Assembly (NCBI GenBank): GCA_022059125.1
Contig: JAEUWY010000013.1
Location: 868,001-932,000 of the forward strand
From: Corynespora cassiicola
Taxonomy: Eukaryota; Ascomycota; Dothideomycetes; Pleosporales; Corynesporascaceae
Length of the DNA: 64,000 nucleotides
Direction: 5' to 3'
Below the pieces are notes generated by a model that was not told the DNA's origin, did no database searches, and worked only from the letters and a program-made list of their open reading frames with translations. A program made the position numbers and the translations under genes. This document shows positions 43,767-54,939 of this stretch, in pieces. Positions within the stretch are counted from its first letter, which is position 1, and each line of letters starts with the position of its first letter.

Positions 43767-44728
43767 ATGGCTCACATTCTCTTGATCGGAGGCCACGGCA
43801 AGGTCGCCCAGCTTCTCACTCCCGTCTTGCTAGCGAGGTCATGGAGCGTGACTAGCATGATTAGGACTGCAGAACAGAAAGGCACAATCGAGAAACTTGG
43901 CCAAGGGAAACCAGGCAGGCTGAACGTTCTCATCAGCAGCGTGGAAGACGTCAAAAGCGAGGGCGATGCTCAGAAGATTCTGGATGAAGTAAAGCCTGAC
44001 TGGGTTGTCTGGAGTGCAGGTACGTCGTACATTGTACATATCGGTTTCTCGTGCCCCCTTCACTACACATACTTACCTTATCCTATACTTTGTTCAATGC
44101 GATTTACTATAGATATTCATATGAGGCTTCATACTGATAAATTCCAGGTGCTGGAGGACGCGGAGGCCCATCACGCACCAAGGCTATTGACCAAGATGCT
44201 GCTATTTACTTCACAAAGGCCAGCATACACACACCAAGCATCAAAAAGTTCCTGACCGTTTCATACGTATCTTCCCGCAGAAACAAGCCGTCCTGGTGGA
44301 CCGACAAGGACTGGGAATATGGAACCAAAGTCAACACAGAGATTTTGCCCAAGTATTATGAGGCAAAGGTAGCTGCAGATGAGGTCCTCACTGTCTTGTC
44401 GAAGGAGCGCTTGGACGAAGAAACGAAGAATGGAGTTCCGGAGAAAGATCGTTTCTGTGGCATTAGCTTCCGGCCAGGGACTTTGTCAGATGGCCCAGCC
44501 GGACGAGTAAGCATGGGAAAGACCTCATGCGAGGGCAAAGTGGCCAGAGCTACTGTCGCAGAGGCTATTGCTGCTGTACTGGGAACCGAGGGAGCGAGAG
44601 GCTGGATTGATTTATTGGATGGCGAAGAGGAAGCTGAGGCTGCCGCAAAGAGAATTGTGAAAGATGCTGTTGATGCTGTCGAAGGGGAGGATTTCGAGGC
44701 CATGAAAGAAAGAGCAGCGAAGTTGTGA
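43767..44728 (+). CDS. NAD(P)-binding Rossmann-fold protein (atypical SDR)
   Basis: The model has exons 43767-44019 and 44148-44728 and gives 277 residues. The N-terminus is a Rossmann nucleotide loop (HILLIGGHGKVAQLL, a GxxGxxA-type motif), followed by SMIRTAEQKGTIEKL, whose Arg near the end of beta-2 suggests NADP(H). VVWSAGAGGRGG crosses the intron and ends beta-4, FLTVSYVSSRRNKP ends beta-5 and YYEAKVAADEVL holds the active-site-like YxxxK pattern. ISFRPGTLSDGPAGRVSMGK matches the NmrA/YwnB-like relatives, including yeast YMR090W. It may act as a reductase, epimerase or redox sensor; the substrate is unknown. The acidic C-terminal helix is longer than usual. Confidence 0.78.
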
Positions 44729-45467
44729 TATTTTGCAAACGATAGTGAACGCACTATTGCCACCTTCATGTACGGGACAGGGGAGATGAGCACATGGAAC
44801 AAAACCAGGGTTGATTATGCCCTTATGTTGTATGGATTTATTTCATCAGAAAAATATGTTATGAATCATCTGTCAATAGTGATGAACTAACGAGTTTATA
44901 CTGATGCTGGACGTCTTGCCTTTTAGACTAAGTACTTTCCTTTAGAGCTGTACACCTACCTTCTGGAACATTTGTCGCCACGTCTGTCGCCTTTTAAGCG
45001 TCTATCAGCCATAGAGTTAGTTGTTGCTGTTGACTATGGAAGATGAGTTTGGGCTATCTTGAGCCATAGATCGAGAAGCTCATACCTAGGTACCTAATGT
45101 CTGCTAGCATTGCGTGACTGTTCTCGGATCGGCGATTAGATGTTCCGCAGCCTCGGTCCTTGGCAGAGGTCTAGGCACGCACTGGGCCGGCCCCTCTGAC
45201 AGCGTCCTCTATCCTCCCGATTAGTCTACCATCTGCCACGGTATTGCTGTCATCGGTTGATGGCGACAAGCGCCATTCCAATTAATCTCATCGTGTTCTC
45301 GGCATAGTATGGCCATGGGTACTGCAGCCTAAAACCCTTGTACGTCGATGACCAAACCCAAGGGTACCTAGGTATACCGAAGCATAATATCTCAGGACAA
45401 ACGGTCTCGAAATGAGCGCCTCCCCTGACCAACTAATACGTACCTTCTTGGATGGTTGAATTCCAAC
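44729..45467. other. Intergenic region with TACCTAGGTA palindromes
   Basis: It precedes IML1. The palindromic motif TACCTAGGTA occurs at 45083-45092 (continuing as TACCTAATG) and a variant, GGTACCTAGGTATACC, at 45364-45379. No gene recognised. Confidence 0.5.
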
Positions 45468-48400
45468 ATGTCGAAATCCGTTGTGAGCGATAGGCACACG
45501 AGAGTGCAAAAGATTTGCACTCTCTGGACACACGATGACAATTTTTCAAGAGACGACGTCGTCTTCAATGGTGAAAAGTTTCCGGAGCTCCCAACAACCC
45601 CTGGCTCTTTGATTCAAATAATAGCTTTGAAGCATACCAGCGCTGTTCGAGACTTTCAGACCACAGCAAAGAATGCGTCGAAAGAGGCTAGCCAAGCGAG
45701 AGGGGACGACTCCAGCAGAGACACATTGCCCGACACGCACTCCCGAAGAAGTCGTCGAGGGTCCGTGAAAATCATGCTTGATGAGAACGGTTCGCCCATT
45801 CAAGGAGGTCGCGATGTAGACATGGAGAAGTCATACATCTTTGTAGCCAAGCCTCTGCCGAACGATCTGAAATCGAAGCACTCTAACTTGCAAGTAAGTT
45901 TTCAGGTCTCATAACAAATGGACTGAAATAACTCAATACCTAGATCTCCATTGCAGAAAAGATTGCAAAGGTTTTTGGGTTTCGCAATCGAATGCAAGTC
46001 ATAGTAACCCAGGTAAGTGATTGATATGTACTAGTAACGATTATGCTGACTCTTGCAAAGGCTGATGAGGAGAAACACTCGGCTTCGCATGTAGAAGTCG
46101 CCTTTCGAGACGAGTATCTTGCGCGCGCCGACATGTGGCGAATGTCAGTATCAGAGCTCAGCAATCGAACAGTTTATCGAGGCCAGAAATTACTCTTCAT
46201 GGGTACCATCAAAGCCACCATCAAGAATGTGTACATCAACGGGCAATCAACTCACTCCGGCTACTTCTCCTCCTCGACCAAGCCCGTGTTTCGCAGTGAG
46301 TCAGCACGATACGTCCTGTTCATTCAAATGTCCAAGGAAATGTGGGACTTTGATGCAGAGGGCGCAGGAGAAATAATGTTCAACAAGGTGGTAAATGGAT
46401 TTCTCCCGGACCTTTTCAAGCGATGGATGAAAATCAATGCAAGACATCTCGTGACAATCATTCTCTTCACAAGAATGCAATACGACACACAGCCCTTCCA
46501 GGATCGCCGCGATGACAATACAAACAGCAGTGGTTTTGGCAGCCAGAATAGCCATTTCAGGGACTATTATCGTGTTGTAGTCAGCGACATGGCGAGTGGA
46601 GACTGGATCAACATCCTATATCAGCTGAAGAAAGAATTCAGAGCTTTTCTTCGGGATGTGTCGTTGGTACCGAGCCATAGGACACGAGAAGCGAGTATGG
46701 ATGGGAAGGATTCTTCAACCCTGGCGTCTGATCTGATTATCGCCGGAAAGCCGTCCTCTGCTTCTCAAGGCAACGTCCTCGAGGCCATTAATCTTGCTGC
46801 AGCGCAGTTTGCGAAAGACTACATAGATCGTGATCTTGTACGCACAGGTATATCTGTTGTTGTCGTCACTGCTGGTACAGGTGTATTCGAAGTCGATTAC
46901 AACATGCTAAAATTGACCACCGACACTCTTGTCGGGTCAGGAATAGGCATTGATTTGGTCTGTTTGTCGCCAATGCCGCTTCATTCGGTTCCTTTGTTCA
47001 AGTATCGTAACCCTCGATTGGTATCTAGTATGAGGCCAGATCGAGATAACAGCAAGAAAGAGTCTGGATCTCCTGATATCTTCGGCGAGCAAGACGATAA
47101 AACCCCCCGCCAGCATCACGCAAACTTTGGATCTATTGCCCGGTCTCCCAAATCACAAACCGTACCCCCAATAATTTCGACCGACCAGGCAATGGCTCCT
47201 TCTGGTGAAGCTGACGAGTGGAGATACGCGATGCCACACTGGGTGGACATCTCTTTCTGGTCAGGGCCTTCGGATGAGATTATCGAACTCTCGAAGCCAA
47301 GGAAAACGGAAAAATTTAGCAAGAAGCAGCGAAAAAAGAGTGGAAGCTTTTCACTGCGTTGTCGAATGTACGAATTGCAAATGATGGGAGTTCTGGAAAA
47401 TGAACTCGGGGAAATTTCTATCCCCTACATGGAAGAAGATCCGCTTTACCCGCATCAGTTGAAGGAGCACCTCGAGACCTTCCCAGAGCCACCCCGAGAG
47501 AGAATCCAGGTAGAAAAGTCGATCACGAATGCCAACGGTTCATACTCGTCTAAAGAAGAGAAGGAATACACAGACGACCAGTCAGACCAGAGCAAGATGC
47601 TCCATAAATCTTGGATGGATGCCTATGATGACCACGTATTTTCACCCATATCAGACATGCAACCAAACCTTCCTCACGAGGCGGATAATCGGAAGCTTGA
47701 TGTACCACAGCAACAAGGTTCGCTTGAGCATTTGAACAAAGGGTCTTACCTTTCGTCCTCATTCAGAAGCGTTGGTCCATCTTCTGGAAAGGTTTCCCGG
47801 CCGTCAATGGACGGAAATACACAACAATTGCCCCGAGGAAGAACCAGGGAACTTGATAGTCATTCTCCCCGTGGATCACACCGGTTCCCGGAGATCAAAA
47901 CACAAGGTGTTCCTCGGGCAGACGTGTTACACAGGCAAATGGCATCTGCAAGGTCTAAGGACTTTCAACGCTCAAGTCTACATCAACGAGGAGGGTCTGG
48001 CGACTCAAACGATCATCGCAAGTCCATACATTCCACGCCTAATGAGTCACCTGCTGTGAGCAGAGGTAATACTCCACCAAAAAGGAGTGGCCTCCCCTCA
48101 CTTCCAGCCCCACCTCCACCCAAGCCTGAGCAGAACAATCGACCGGCGGGGTGGTTTCTTCGCCAAATCAGCTTTGGTGCAAAAGCAGGAGCTACATCGA
48201 AACCAAGCACAGGAGCTGCCACTATCGATATCACACATGGAAGAGTAAAGCCTGCCAAACTGACAGTGGAAAACAACCAGAAGGGACTCATCGCTGCAAA
48301 GCTAGCAAGCACTAAGCTAAACAATGCAGAAAAGCCATCCCAACCCATCAACATCAGGTCAGTCTCCAGAACGGGCCTTTCCACTCTCAACTCTGCTTCG

Positions 48401-51331
48401 CCTGATCATGTCTCTCAATCTGTAGAAACGGTACGAGCTCTGCAACCGAACAAGACTTCAGTACCTTCCCAGCCAAGTTCCGTCACAAAGGATCCTGGAT
48501 CAACATTCCTTCTTGCGGGATCCAGAGCACTAGGCGAAACGATTGGACCAAAGCTGGATATATCAACGAGCAGTGGTGCCAAGAATATACCTCGCACACT
48601 ATCGCCTACCAGTGCTATCGCGCCTTGGGCGGTGTTGGTCAATCCTTGTAATCCGAAGAAGAATACAATTAACGTCGCTAATCAATTCCGACGATGGCAA
48701 CACGTTTTTCCGAAACGGCTTCGCACGTCTTCTGTTAAATGGAAGTCCCTCTGCTCTCCTGCAGCAGTACCCTTAACAAACGAGTACTTCCCTACAGCAG
48801 ACCAACTTGCATCGGAATATAACGAAAGCCCGTACAAAATTACACAAAACGATGATGACGACATACTAGAAGCCCCAAAGTCTCGTGAGTCATTGATTCG
48901 AGAACTCATCGCATTTCGACTATCTCACGGGTTTCAAATCATCGTTGGATCATCGGTCGCCGAATTTTCTGGTATTAGAGAGCAGCAACTCTCGAACATA
49001 TTCAGTACTGAGTATATGTGTCATGACGGGGATACCGTGTTCATGTGCGTCGGCAACACCATCCATCAGCTGGTCTGCGTTGCTGGAGGCGAGGTCGAAG
49101 TAAAACGATATAGTCGCAAGCCCACAACCGCTTTGCAGTCATCAGCCGGGATCGATACGCCGTTTCCTTACAGACCATACATACGCACAGCTTTGGAAAG
49201 TGATTATCTACCACGGGATGTCATCCTACGTCCGCCTCGTAAAGAGTACAACTGGAATTTTATCGACACTTTTCTCGCTGGCTACCACGATGAATTCTCT
49301 GAGATTTTGAGATTTTGGAGAGCTCGATTTGTACTGATACCAGTGGATATTCCGACCGTTCATCGTCGACCTTTGGCTCTCCTGACAGATGATTCAGAGG
49401 AAGAAATTCGACTGGAAGGAATTAGAAAACTCACTCAAGTTTGGCAGAGATATCGGTACATCCCCCCAGAGGAGCGCCACTTCCAGGCTACTACCAGCAA
49501 GAGACTCAAAGACCCAAATCCTCTAGCTATAGAGTACCACACTCGGGATCCTTCAGCCATCGTCGCAGCGGGACCAGATGGTGCGCTGCTCAATGACGTC
49601 GAGAGTGAAATCCAAAGTTCCATCTTCTCCGAGACAGAACAGTACCACACATCAAACATAGATCTCAAGAAGCTTGCTGAGGATTTGCAAGGGGAGAAAG
49701 GGATTCAAATGCTTGACCGACGTTGGCATTGGCGCCTGCATTACAACTGCTTCCTTGGATTCGATCTTACGACTTGGCTCCAGTCCAATTTCAAAGATAT
49801 CGAGACGCGTGACGAAGCAGTCGAGTTAGGTAACCAGTTGATGAAGAAGGGTCTTTTCCAACATGTTCAAAAGAGACACCAGTTCCGAGATGGTAACTTC
49901 TTCTACCAAATCGCACCCGAATACCGAGCACCAAGACAGGAGTCCAGGACGGGCTGGTTTGGCATGCGTAGGACCGAGAGATCAGTGCCATCGACACCAA
50001 TGTCCGAAGGCCCACGAATTTCACCTCTAACATCTCGAAGTGGACGGTCTCGACCCAGCACTGGTGACTCGTCTAGCGCATCAGGCTCCGAGAAAGACGG
50101 CGAAAAGACACCTACACGGATCGGATCTCCTAAACGCAAAGTGACGTTGTCACGCGTGATGCGCTACGATGTTGATCCCCGAAAGCGATCGTACCGCCCA
50201 GAAATCATCTCGCTACACTATGACCGCCTACACAATCCAGACAACTGCTACCACATTCGAATCGATTGGATGAATGTCACTGCCAAGCTCATAGAAGATG
50301 CCATCGTAACTTGGGCTACCAATGTGGAAAAATACGGGTTGAAGTTAGTGGAAGTACCCATCTCTGAAGCATCAAACATTGTAGACCACCATCCATTCCG
50401 CTCTCCTTACATAATCAAGCTCGCGATTCAGCCCCCGCAGGCACAGCCAGAGGCGGTGTGGGATACGTCTCATTTCTCACCTCAATATTCGCGAGTCGAC
50501 AAGTTTGCATATCACAAAGCTCTCCTGCGCAAACTGAACTTCGTCCTGGACATGGAGGCGGCGAGTGCGTTTCCCTCTGACGTGGAGGTGACCTACTCTT
50601 GGGGCAACCCAGATTACAAGTATACGCAGTTCATCCATCGTTCTGGGACACTCTTGGTCCAAATCACAAACGACGGGCACTTTCTTCTACTTGCAAACCG
50701 GCTCGCACACAATAGAGCAAGAGACACAAGCAAGTTCAGAGTTCCAGATCATTTCGATCATAAACGACCGAATGTGGAGCGGGATAGAATGCCAACGACC
50801 CCTGCCGAAAGAGCCAATGCGCACAGGAGCCCCTTTGCCAGTCCGCTTGCGAGACCTGTACAAGACTCAAGCTTGCTACATACGGCGCTGCAAGATAAGA
50901 CTGCTATCACTCCTGGAATAGGTACAAATGCTCTGAATCAAACCCCAGAACAGATAAAGGATGATGTAGAGGCATTCTGTTCGGATGCGGCGCTTCTGCG
51001 TTCGTTTTATGCAGAGGCTTTCAAGCAGGCACCATCACCATCGCCCAGATTACTACCAGTCCTGGATAACAACATCCCAAGCCTAGGGCTGCCACCGGCG
51101 ATTAGCATTCGAGAAGCAAGCCCGGCAACCACTGGATGGGCGCTTGGGTCCAGTCTGATTGGTGGCGCAACGCGGGGTCTGGGCGATATACATGTTGGAA
51201 CGCCGAGTGGGATAGCAGGAAGAAGACAAGGAAGCGAAGGCAGCAGCAGCAGTATCGGCAAAAGAGGTTCGGTTGAAGGGGGTAGTCTCCCCAAGAGGCA
51301 GGATAGCCAAGGAAGTGCTGGTACTGGGTAA
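45468..51331 (+). CDS. IML1: IML1/DEPDC5, GATOR1 (SEACIT) subunit
   Basis: The model has exons 45468-45893, 45944-46012 and 46061-51331 and gives 1921 residues. The ATG at 45468 is the first in frame. The N-terminal region (KICTLWTHDDNFSRDDVVFN, ISIAEKIAKVFGFRNRMQVI, EVAFRDEYLARADMWRMSVS) and the following YVLFIQMSKEMWDFDAEGAG/GFLPDLFKRW section are the family's N-terminal and vWA-like parts. A DEP domain lies near residues 1378-1455 (RRWHWRLHYNCFLGFDLTTW onwards), and the C-terminal domain includes HYDRLHNPDNCYHIRIDWMN and a VEVTYSWGNPDYKYTQFIHR block. Long Ser/Pro-rich linkers separate them near 500-850. With NPR2 and NPR3 it is the GAP complex that switches off the Rag GTPase Gtr1 and TORC1 at the vacuole during amino-acid shortage. 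Confidence 0.93.
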
Positions 51332-51724
51332 TGGCAGGATAGGACTGGGCGAAGGTTTTTAATGTTACGTTCAATAGCTTTAATGATTAATTCAACCTTG
51401 GAATGAAGGAGATGGCGTCGTGTTCCGAAGAATCGCTTTTACAAACGGCATATAATCCCTTGACGACAGCTCTATCAACCATGTCCAATTGCCGAGATAC
51501 CTAGCCACATACCCAGGTATTTGGATAGCCTGCGTAGGCACCTGCGGGAGTGTACATTGAAGCACGTGCCTTTGTCGTGGGACACGCGCAGGGACGGAGA
51601 TACGCTAATATCTTGGCGCGATCGAATTTCGTCAAGCAACGCTCGAGCTCCATGCTATTCCCCTCCTCCGCAACTACTCCGCCTTGCGCAACACCCTCCC
51701 TGCACCAAACCCAACACCGCCAAC
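51332..51724. other. Intergenic spacer between IML1 and U2A'
   Basis: About 390 bases between two plus-strand genes; the last part is a CT-rich leader. Nothing else recognised. Confidence 0.5.
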
Positions 51725-52796
51725 ATGAGGTTGACTACTGACTTGATCAATAACTCCCTTTCGTTCATCAACTGCATCATGGAGCGTGAACTCGATCTGC
51801 GAGGTGCGTCGAAAAGAGCAGATACTACACTTGAGAGCTGAATTGATATCAATTCTTGTTTGTTCTAGGTCACAAGATTTCCGCCATCGAGAACATGGGC
51901 GCCGCGCTTGTATGTCCGTCTTTTCTTATGCGCCAGGCGCCCGCAGCTAATCGCATGAGTTGTAGGATAATGATGCGGTCGACTTCACCGACAACGACAT
52001 CGGCCAGCTGGGAAATTTCCCTCTGCACCCCCGACTACGCACCCTGTTCCTCTCGCAGAACCGTGTCAGCAGCATCCAGCCGACCCTTTCTACGAACATC
52101 CCCAACCTTACGACCCTCGTTCTCACCAAGAACCGCCTCGCCGAGCTCGCAGACCTAGACCCGCTTCAAGGCTTGAAGAAGTTGGAATATTTGTCGCTGG
52201 TCGGAAATCCCGTCACAAGCAAAGAGGTGCGTGGAAAAACAGCTGGCTTTCTGTGGTCCGCCTAATATGGTCAGTGGCGTGGATCGCGCTTCTAAACCAG
52301 CCATGTCCAGGCAGAGAGAAGCTGAATCGAGGCCGTGAATGGTCGCATGGCCATCTGCATTCACATTCGGGCGCTGACACGAGTACTTGTAGTACTATCG
52401 ATACTGGATCGTCTGGCGCTGCCCTTCTGTGCGCTTCCTAGACTTTGCCAAGGTCAAGAAAGCAGAGCGCTTGAGGGCGAAAGAACTCTTTGGCAGTTCC
52501 GAGGAGCCGACCGAGCTGGCAAACCAGGTGAGCAAACCCGTCGCCTTTCCGTCGACCTCGCTAAGACTTGGCAGATCATGGGCAAAAAGTCCAAGGGTTT
52601 CACGGTGCCAAGCTTCACCAACGGCACTGAGTCGTCTCACAATGATCGCATCTATACGGATGAAGAGAAGGCCCGGATGAGGGCAGCCATCGCGGCGGCT
52701 GGCACCCTGGAGCAGATGGCCAAGTTGGAGAAGGACTTCGCCGAGGGACGCATCCCAGCGCATATTCTCAAGGGCGAGGATGCCATGGAGACGTAA
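51725..52796 (+). CDS. LEA1: U2 small nuclear ribonucleoprotein A'
   Basis: The model has five exons, 51725-51803, 51869-51909, 51966-52226, 52393-52527 and 52575-52796, and gives 245 residues. Residues 1-165 are leucine-rich repeats of the U2A' type: MRLTTDLINNSLSFINCIME, ERELDLRGHKISAIENMG, AVDFTDNDIGQLGNFPLHPR, LRTLFLSQNRVSSIQP, LTTLVLTKNRLAEL and KLEYLSLVGNPVTSKEYYRY. The capping section WRCPSVRFLDFAKVKKAERL follows. The C-terminal helix (TDEEKARMRAAIAAAGTLEQ) is also typical. U2A' holds U2B'' on stem-loop IV of U2 snRNA and is needed for branch-site recognition. Five exons in 1.07 kb make it the most intron-dense gene here. Confidence 0.93.
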
Positions 52797-53112
52797 GCCT
52801 AGTGGAGTCGCATTGCGTTGGGACTTGATCATTCTCACGGAGTTTCGGAATATTCAACGGCGTACTATATGGGCTCTGATAATGCCGAGTGGTGGTAGCG
52901 ATTGCGAATAGGCCCGGGTAGTTGCACTCGGATCAAGGTAGCAGAACAAAAGCAGTCGAGAAGTTGCCATGAGGATTGTCAATGACTTGATTCCGGCCTG
53001 AGGCACTTTTGCTAAGCTGTGGTATCGTACACGCAACGCCAAATAAATGCATACATAAGGTTCCCCCGAAATCCGAGCCGTGAAGAAGAAGAAGAGTAGA
53101 TCATGAAACGTT
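52797..53112. other. Convergent spacer between U2A' and FIP1
   Basis: About 315 bases holding two 3' ends; no other feature recognised. Confidence 0.5.
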
Positions 53113-54722
53113 TTACCAACCCCCTCTGCCCCTCCTGCCACCGCCTCCACGCCCAGCGGCACCTTGCTGGCCTCCGGGACCAAAGCCGGGGCCCTGCTGT
53201 TGGGCGCCGCCGCCAAAGCCGCCCATGCCCTGGCCGGCCATCTGCATGAAGGTGCCAAAGTCCATCTGACTTGGGTCCATGCCAGAGCTAGCCATCTGCT
53301 GGAACATCATTTGCATCTGATCCTCGCTCATGCCACCGGGCGGCATGGCCATGCCCCCTCCCATGCCACCCCCAGTCTGTGCAGCGGGGCCGGTAGGAGC
53401 GCCGGGGACGGGAGTATTGCTGGCTGCCGAGGCCTGCGGGTTGGGAGGGCCACCCATGGCGCCAAACATTTGCTGGAACGAGGACATCTCTGCCTTTTGG
53501 GCGGCGATGGTGGACGTCACGGTCTGCTGGCGCTGGCGGTACACCTCCCAGGTAAACTCGTCGAATCCATAGTTGAAGTAGTCAGACTGGTCAGCGCCCG
53601 GGTTACGCCAGGGCTTGCTACTCTCGACAAGGTCAGCATCCATGTCAACTTGGGTTATGGGCTTGCCGGTGCCAGGATAGATGGGATCAGCATTGACGTC
53701 GATGGTCGAGGTGCGCACGGCGGGGTATGCGGTACCAGGCTGCTGCAGAAGGGCAGGCACGGCGGTCTTTGCAGGCTGCGAGGGCGCGGTGGCGGGCTGC
53801 TGGGGCGGGGCTTCTATCTTGATGGCCTTTGATTCCTGGGGCTGTTGTCTGACAGGCAAGGCCAATGTTAGCTCGGGGGAGCTTCGCACAGAGCGAGGCG
53901 TTACATACACGGCGGGCTTGGGCGCGGTCTGCGGCTTGTCGATGATGATTTCGAGGTCCTGAGCTTCGTTAGCCTCAATTGGGGGGGTATGCATGGGCGG
54001 TAATCCTACAGAGTCACTGTCATCCTCGTCCTCCTCGCCCGACTCGAGCATGGGCTCATCGTCGCTGTCGCCGTCGCTCTCCTTCTTGGGCGCGTCCTTG
54101 GTGGGCTCGACGGGCAGCGCGGCGGCAGTCGTGGTGGACTCAGAGGGCCCGTAGAGATCGTCGTCCTCCTCTTCCATTGCTGCGGGCTCGTCCCAGAAGC
54201 TCGGCGGCTGGCCCTTCTTGAAGTCCCAGGGGATCAGGCGGTAGCCGGCGTGCTCGAGGGCCGACTTGATGAAGCGGGCGCGCGTGACTACGTTGCGGTG
54301 CTTGTCGCGCTCGACGTCGTGGTTGGGGTAGCGGAAGACGTAGAGAAGTTTACCGCGTTTCAATCCCAGGCGGAGGGTGGAGGCGCCGCTAGACTAGGGT
54401 CAGTGAACGGCTGAAGGACGGGCGCGCTGACATAAGCGGGCATGCGGCTCTGCTGCCAGGGGGGCCCGAGCGCCCGCCCGCGCCAAAAGCTCCGCAGGGC
54501 TCCCATGGCGCCGGCGCTGGCTGGCCGGTCGCCAAAACAACACCGCAGAATCATCACCAACCAACCCCAGGGGCTCACTCACGCGCTGACCCGCTCGATC
54601 CGGCACAGCGGCAGGTCTACCACCTCGTTTCTCGCCAGCCGCTCCAGAATCTCGTCCGTCTCGTCCCTGCGCCGCCTCTCGACGGCACTGTAGCTGGTGA
54701 CGAGCTCGCTGCGTGCACTCAT
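53113..54722 (-). CDS. FIP1: FIP1-type polyadenylation factor with N-terminal extension
   Basis: The model has exons 54722-54583, 54388-54010, 53958-53909 and 53848-53113 and gives 434 residues. The Fip1 motif is clear near residues 265-295: SSKPWRNPGADQSDYFNYGF then DEFTWEVYRQRQ. Flanking parts are typical: acidic N-terminal section MEEEDDDLYGP, and a Gly/Met/Gln-rich tail ending in GRGGGRRGRGGW. FIP1 tethers poly(A) polymerase to the cleavage and polyadenylation factor. The introns at 54009-53959 and 53908-53849 are multiples of three with no stops and have GCTAAC branch sites, so retention keeps the frame. Upstream, 107 extra residues (MSARSELVTSYSAVERRRR..., LLYVFRYPNHDVERDKHRN) join by a good GTGAGT...CTAG intron; ordinary FIP1 would start at the ATG at 54177. 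Confidence 0.85.
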
Positions 54723-54939
54723 CTCCGCTGGCCTCGACCGAACCTGCATCGGCACCCGGCCGCCTTTCAAGCCTTTGCGCCTAGTCGCGTGTGTTGCGAG
54801 CCTGCCATTGCGCGTCTCAGCTTCACGTACGCCCCGGACCGCCTGCACCGCCTGTACATACCGAGGGAGGGAGAAGTAACGGGCGCCTTGCTGCATACAC
54901 TGTGCTCAGGACAGGACCGACGCAAGGGCGCATTCCACA
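54723..54939. promoter_or_regulatory. Compact bidirectional promoter, FIP1-NUP49
   Basis: Only 217 bases separate the first in-frame ATG of the FIP1 model from the NUP49 start, so one promoter region should serve both. If FIP1 starts at 54177 instead, the spacing is about 760 bases. Confidence 0.5.
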
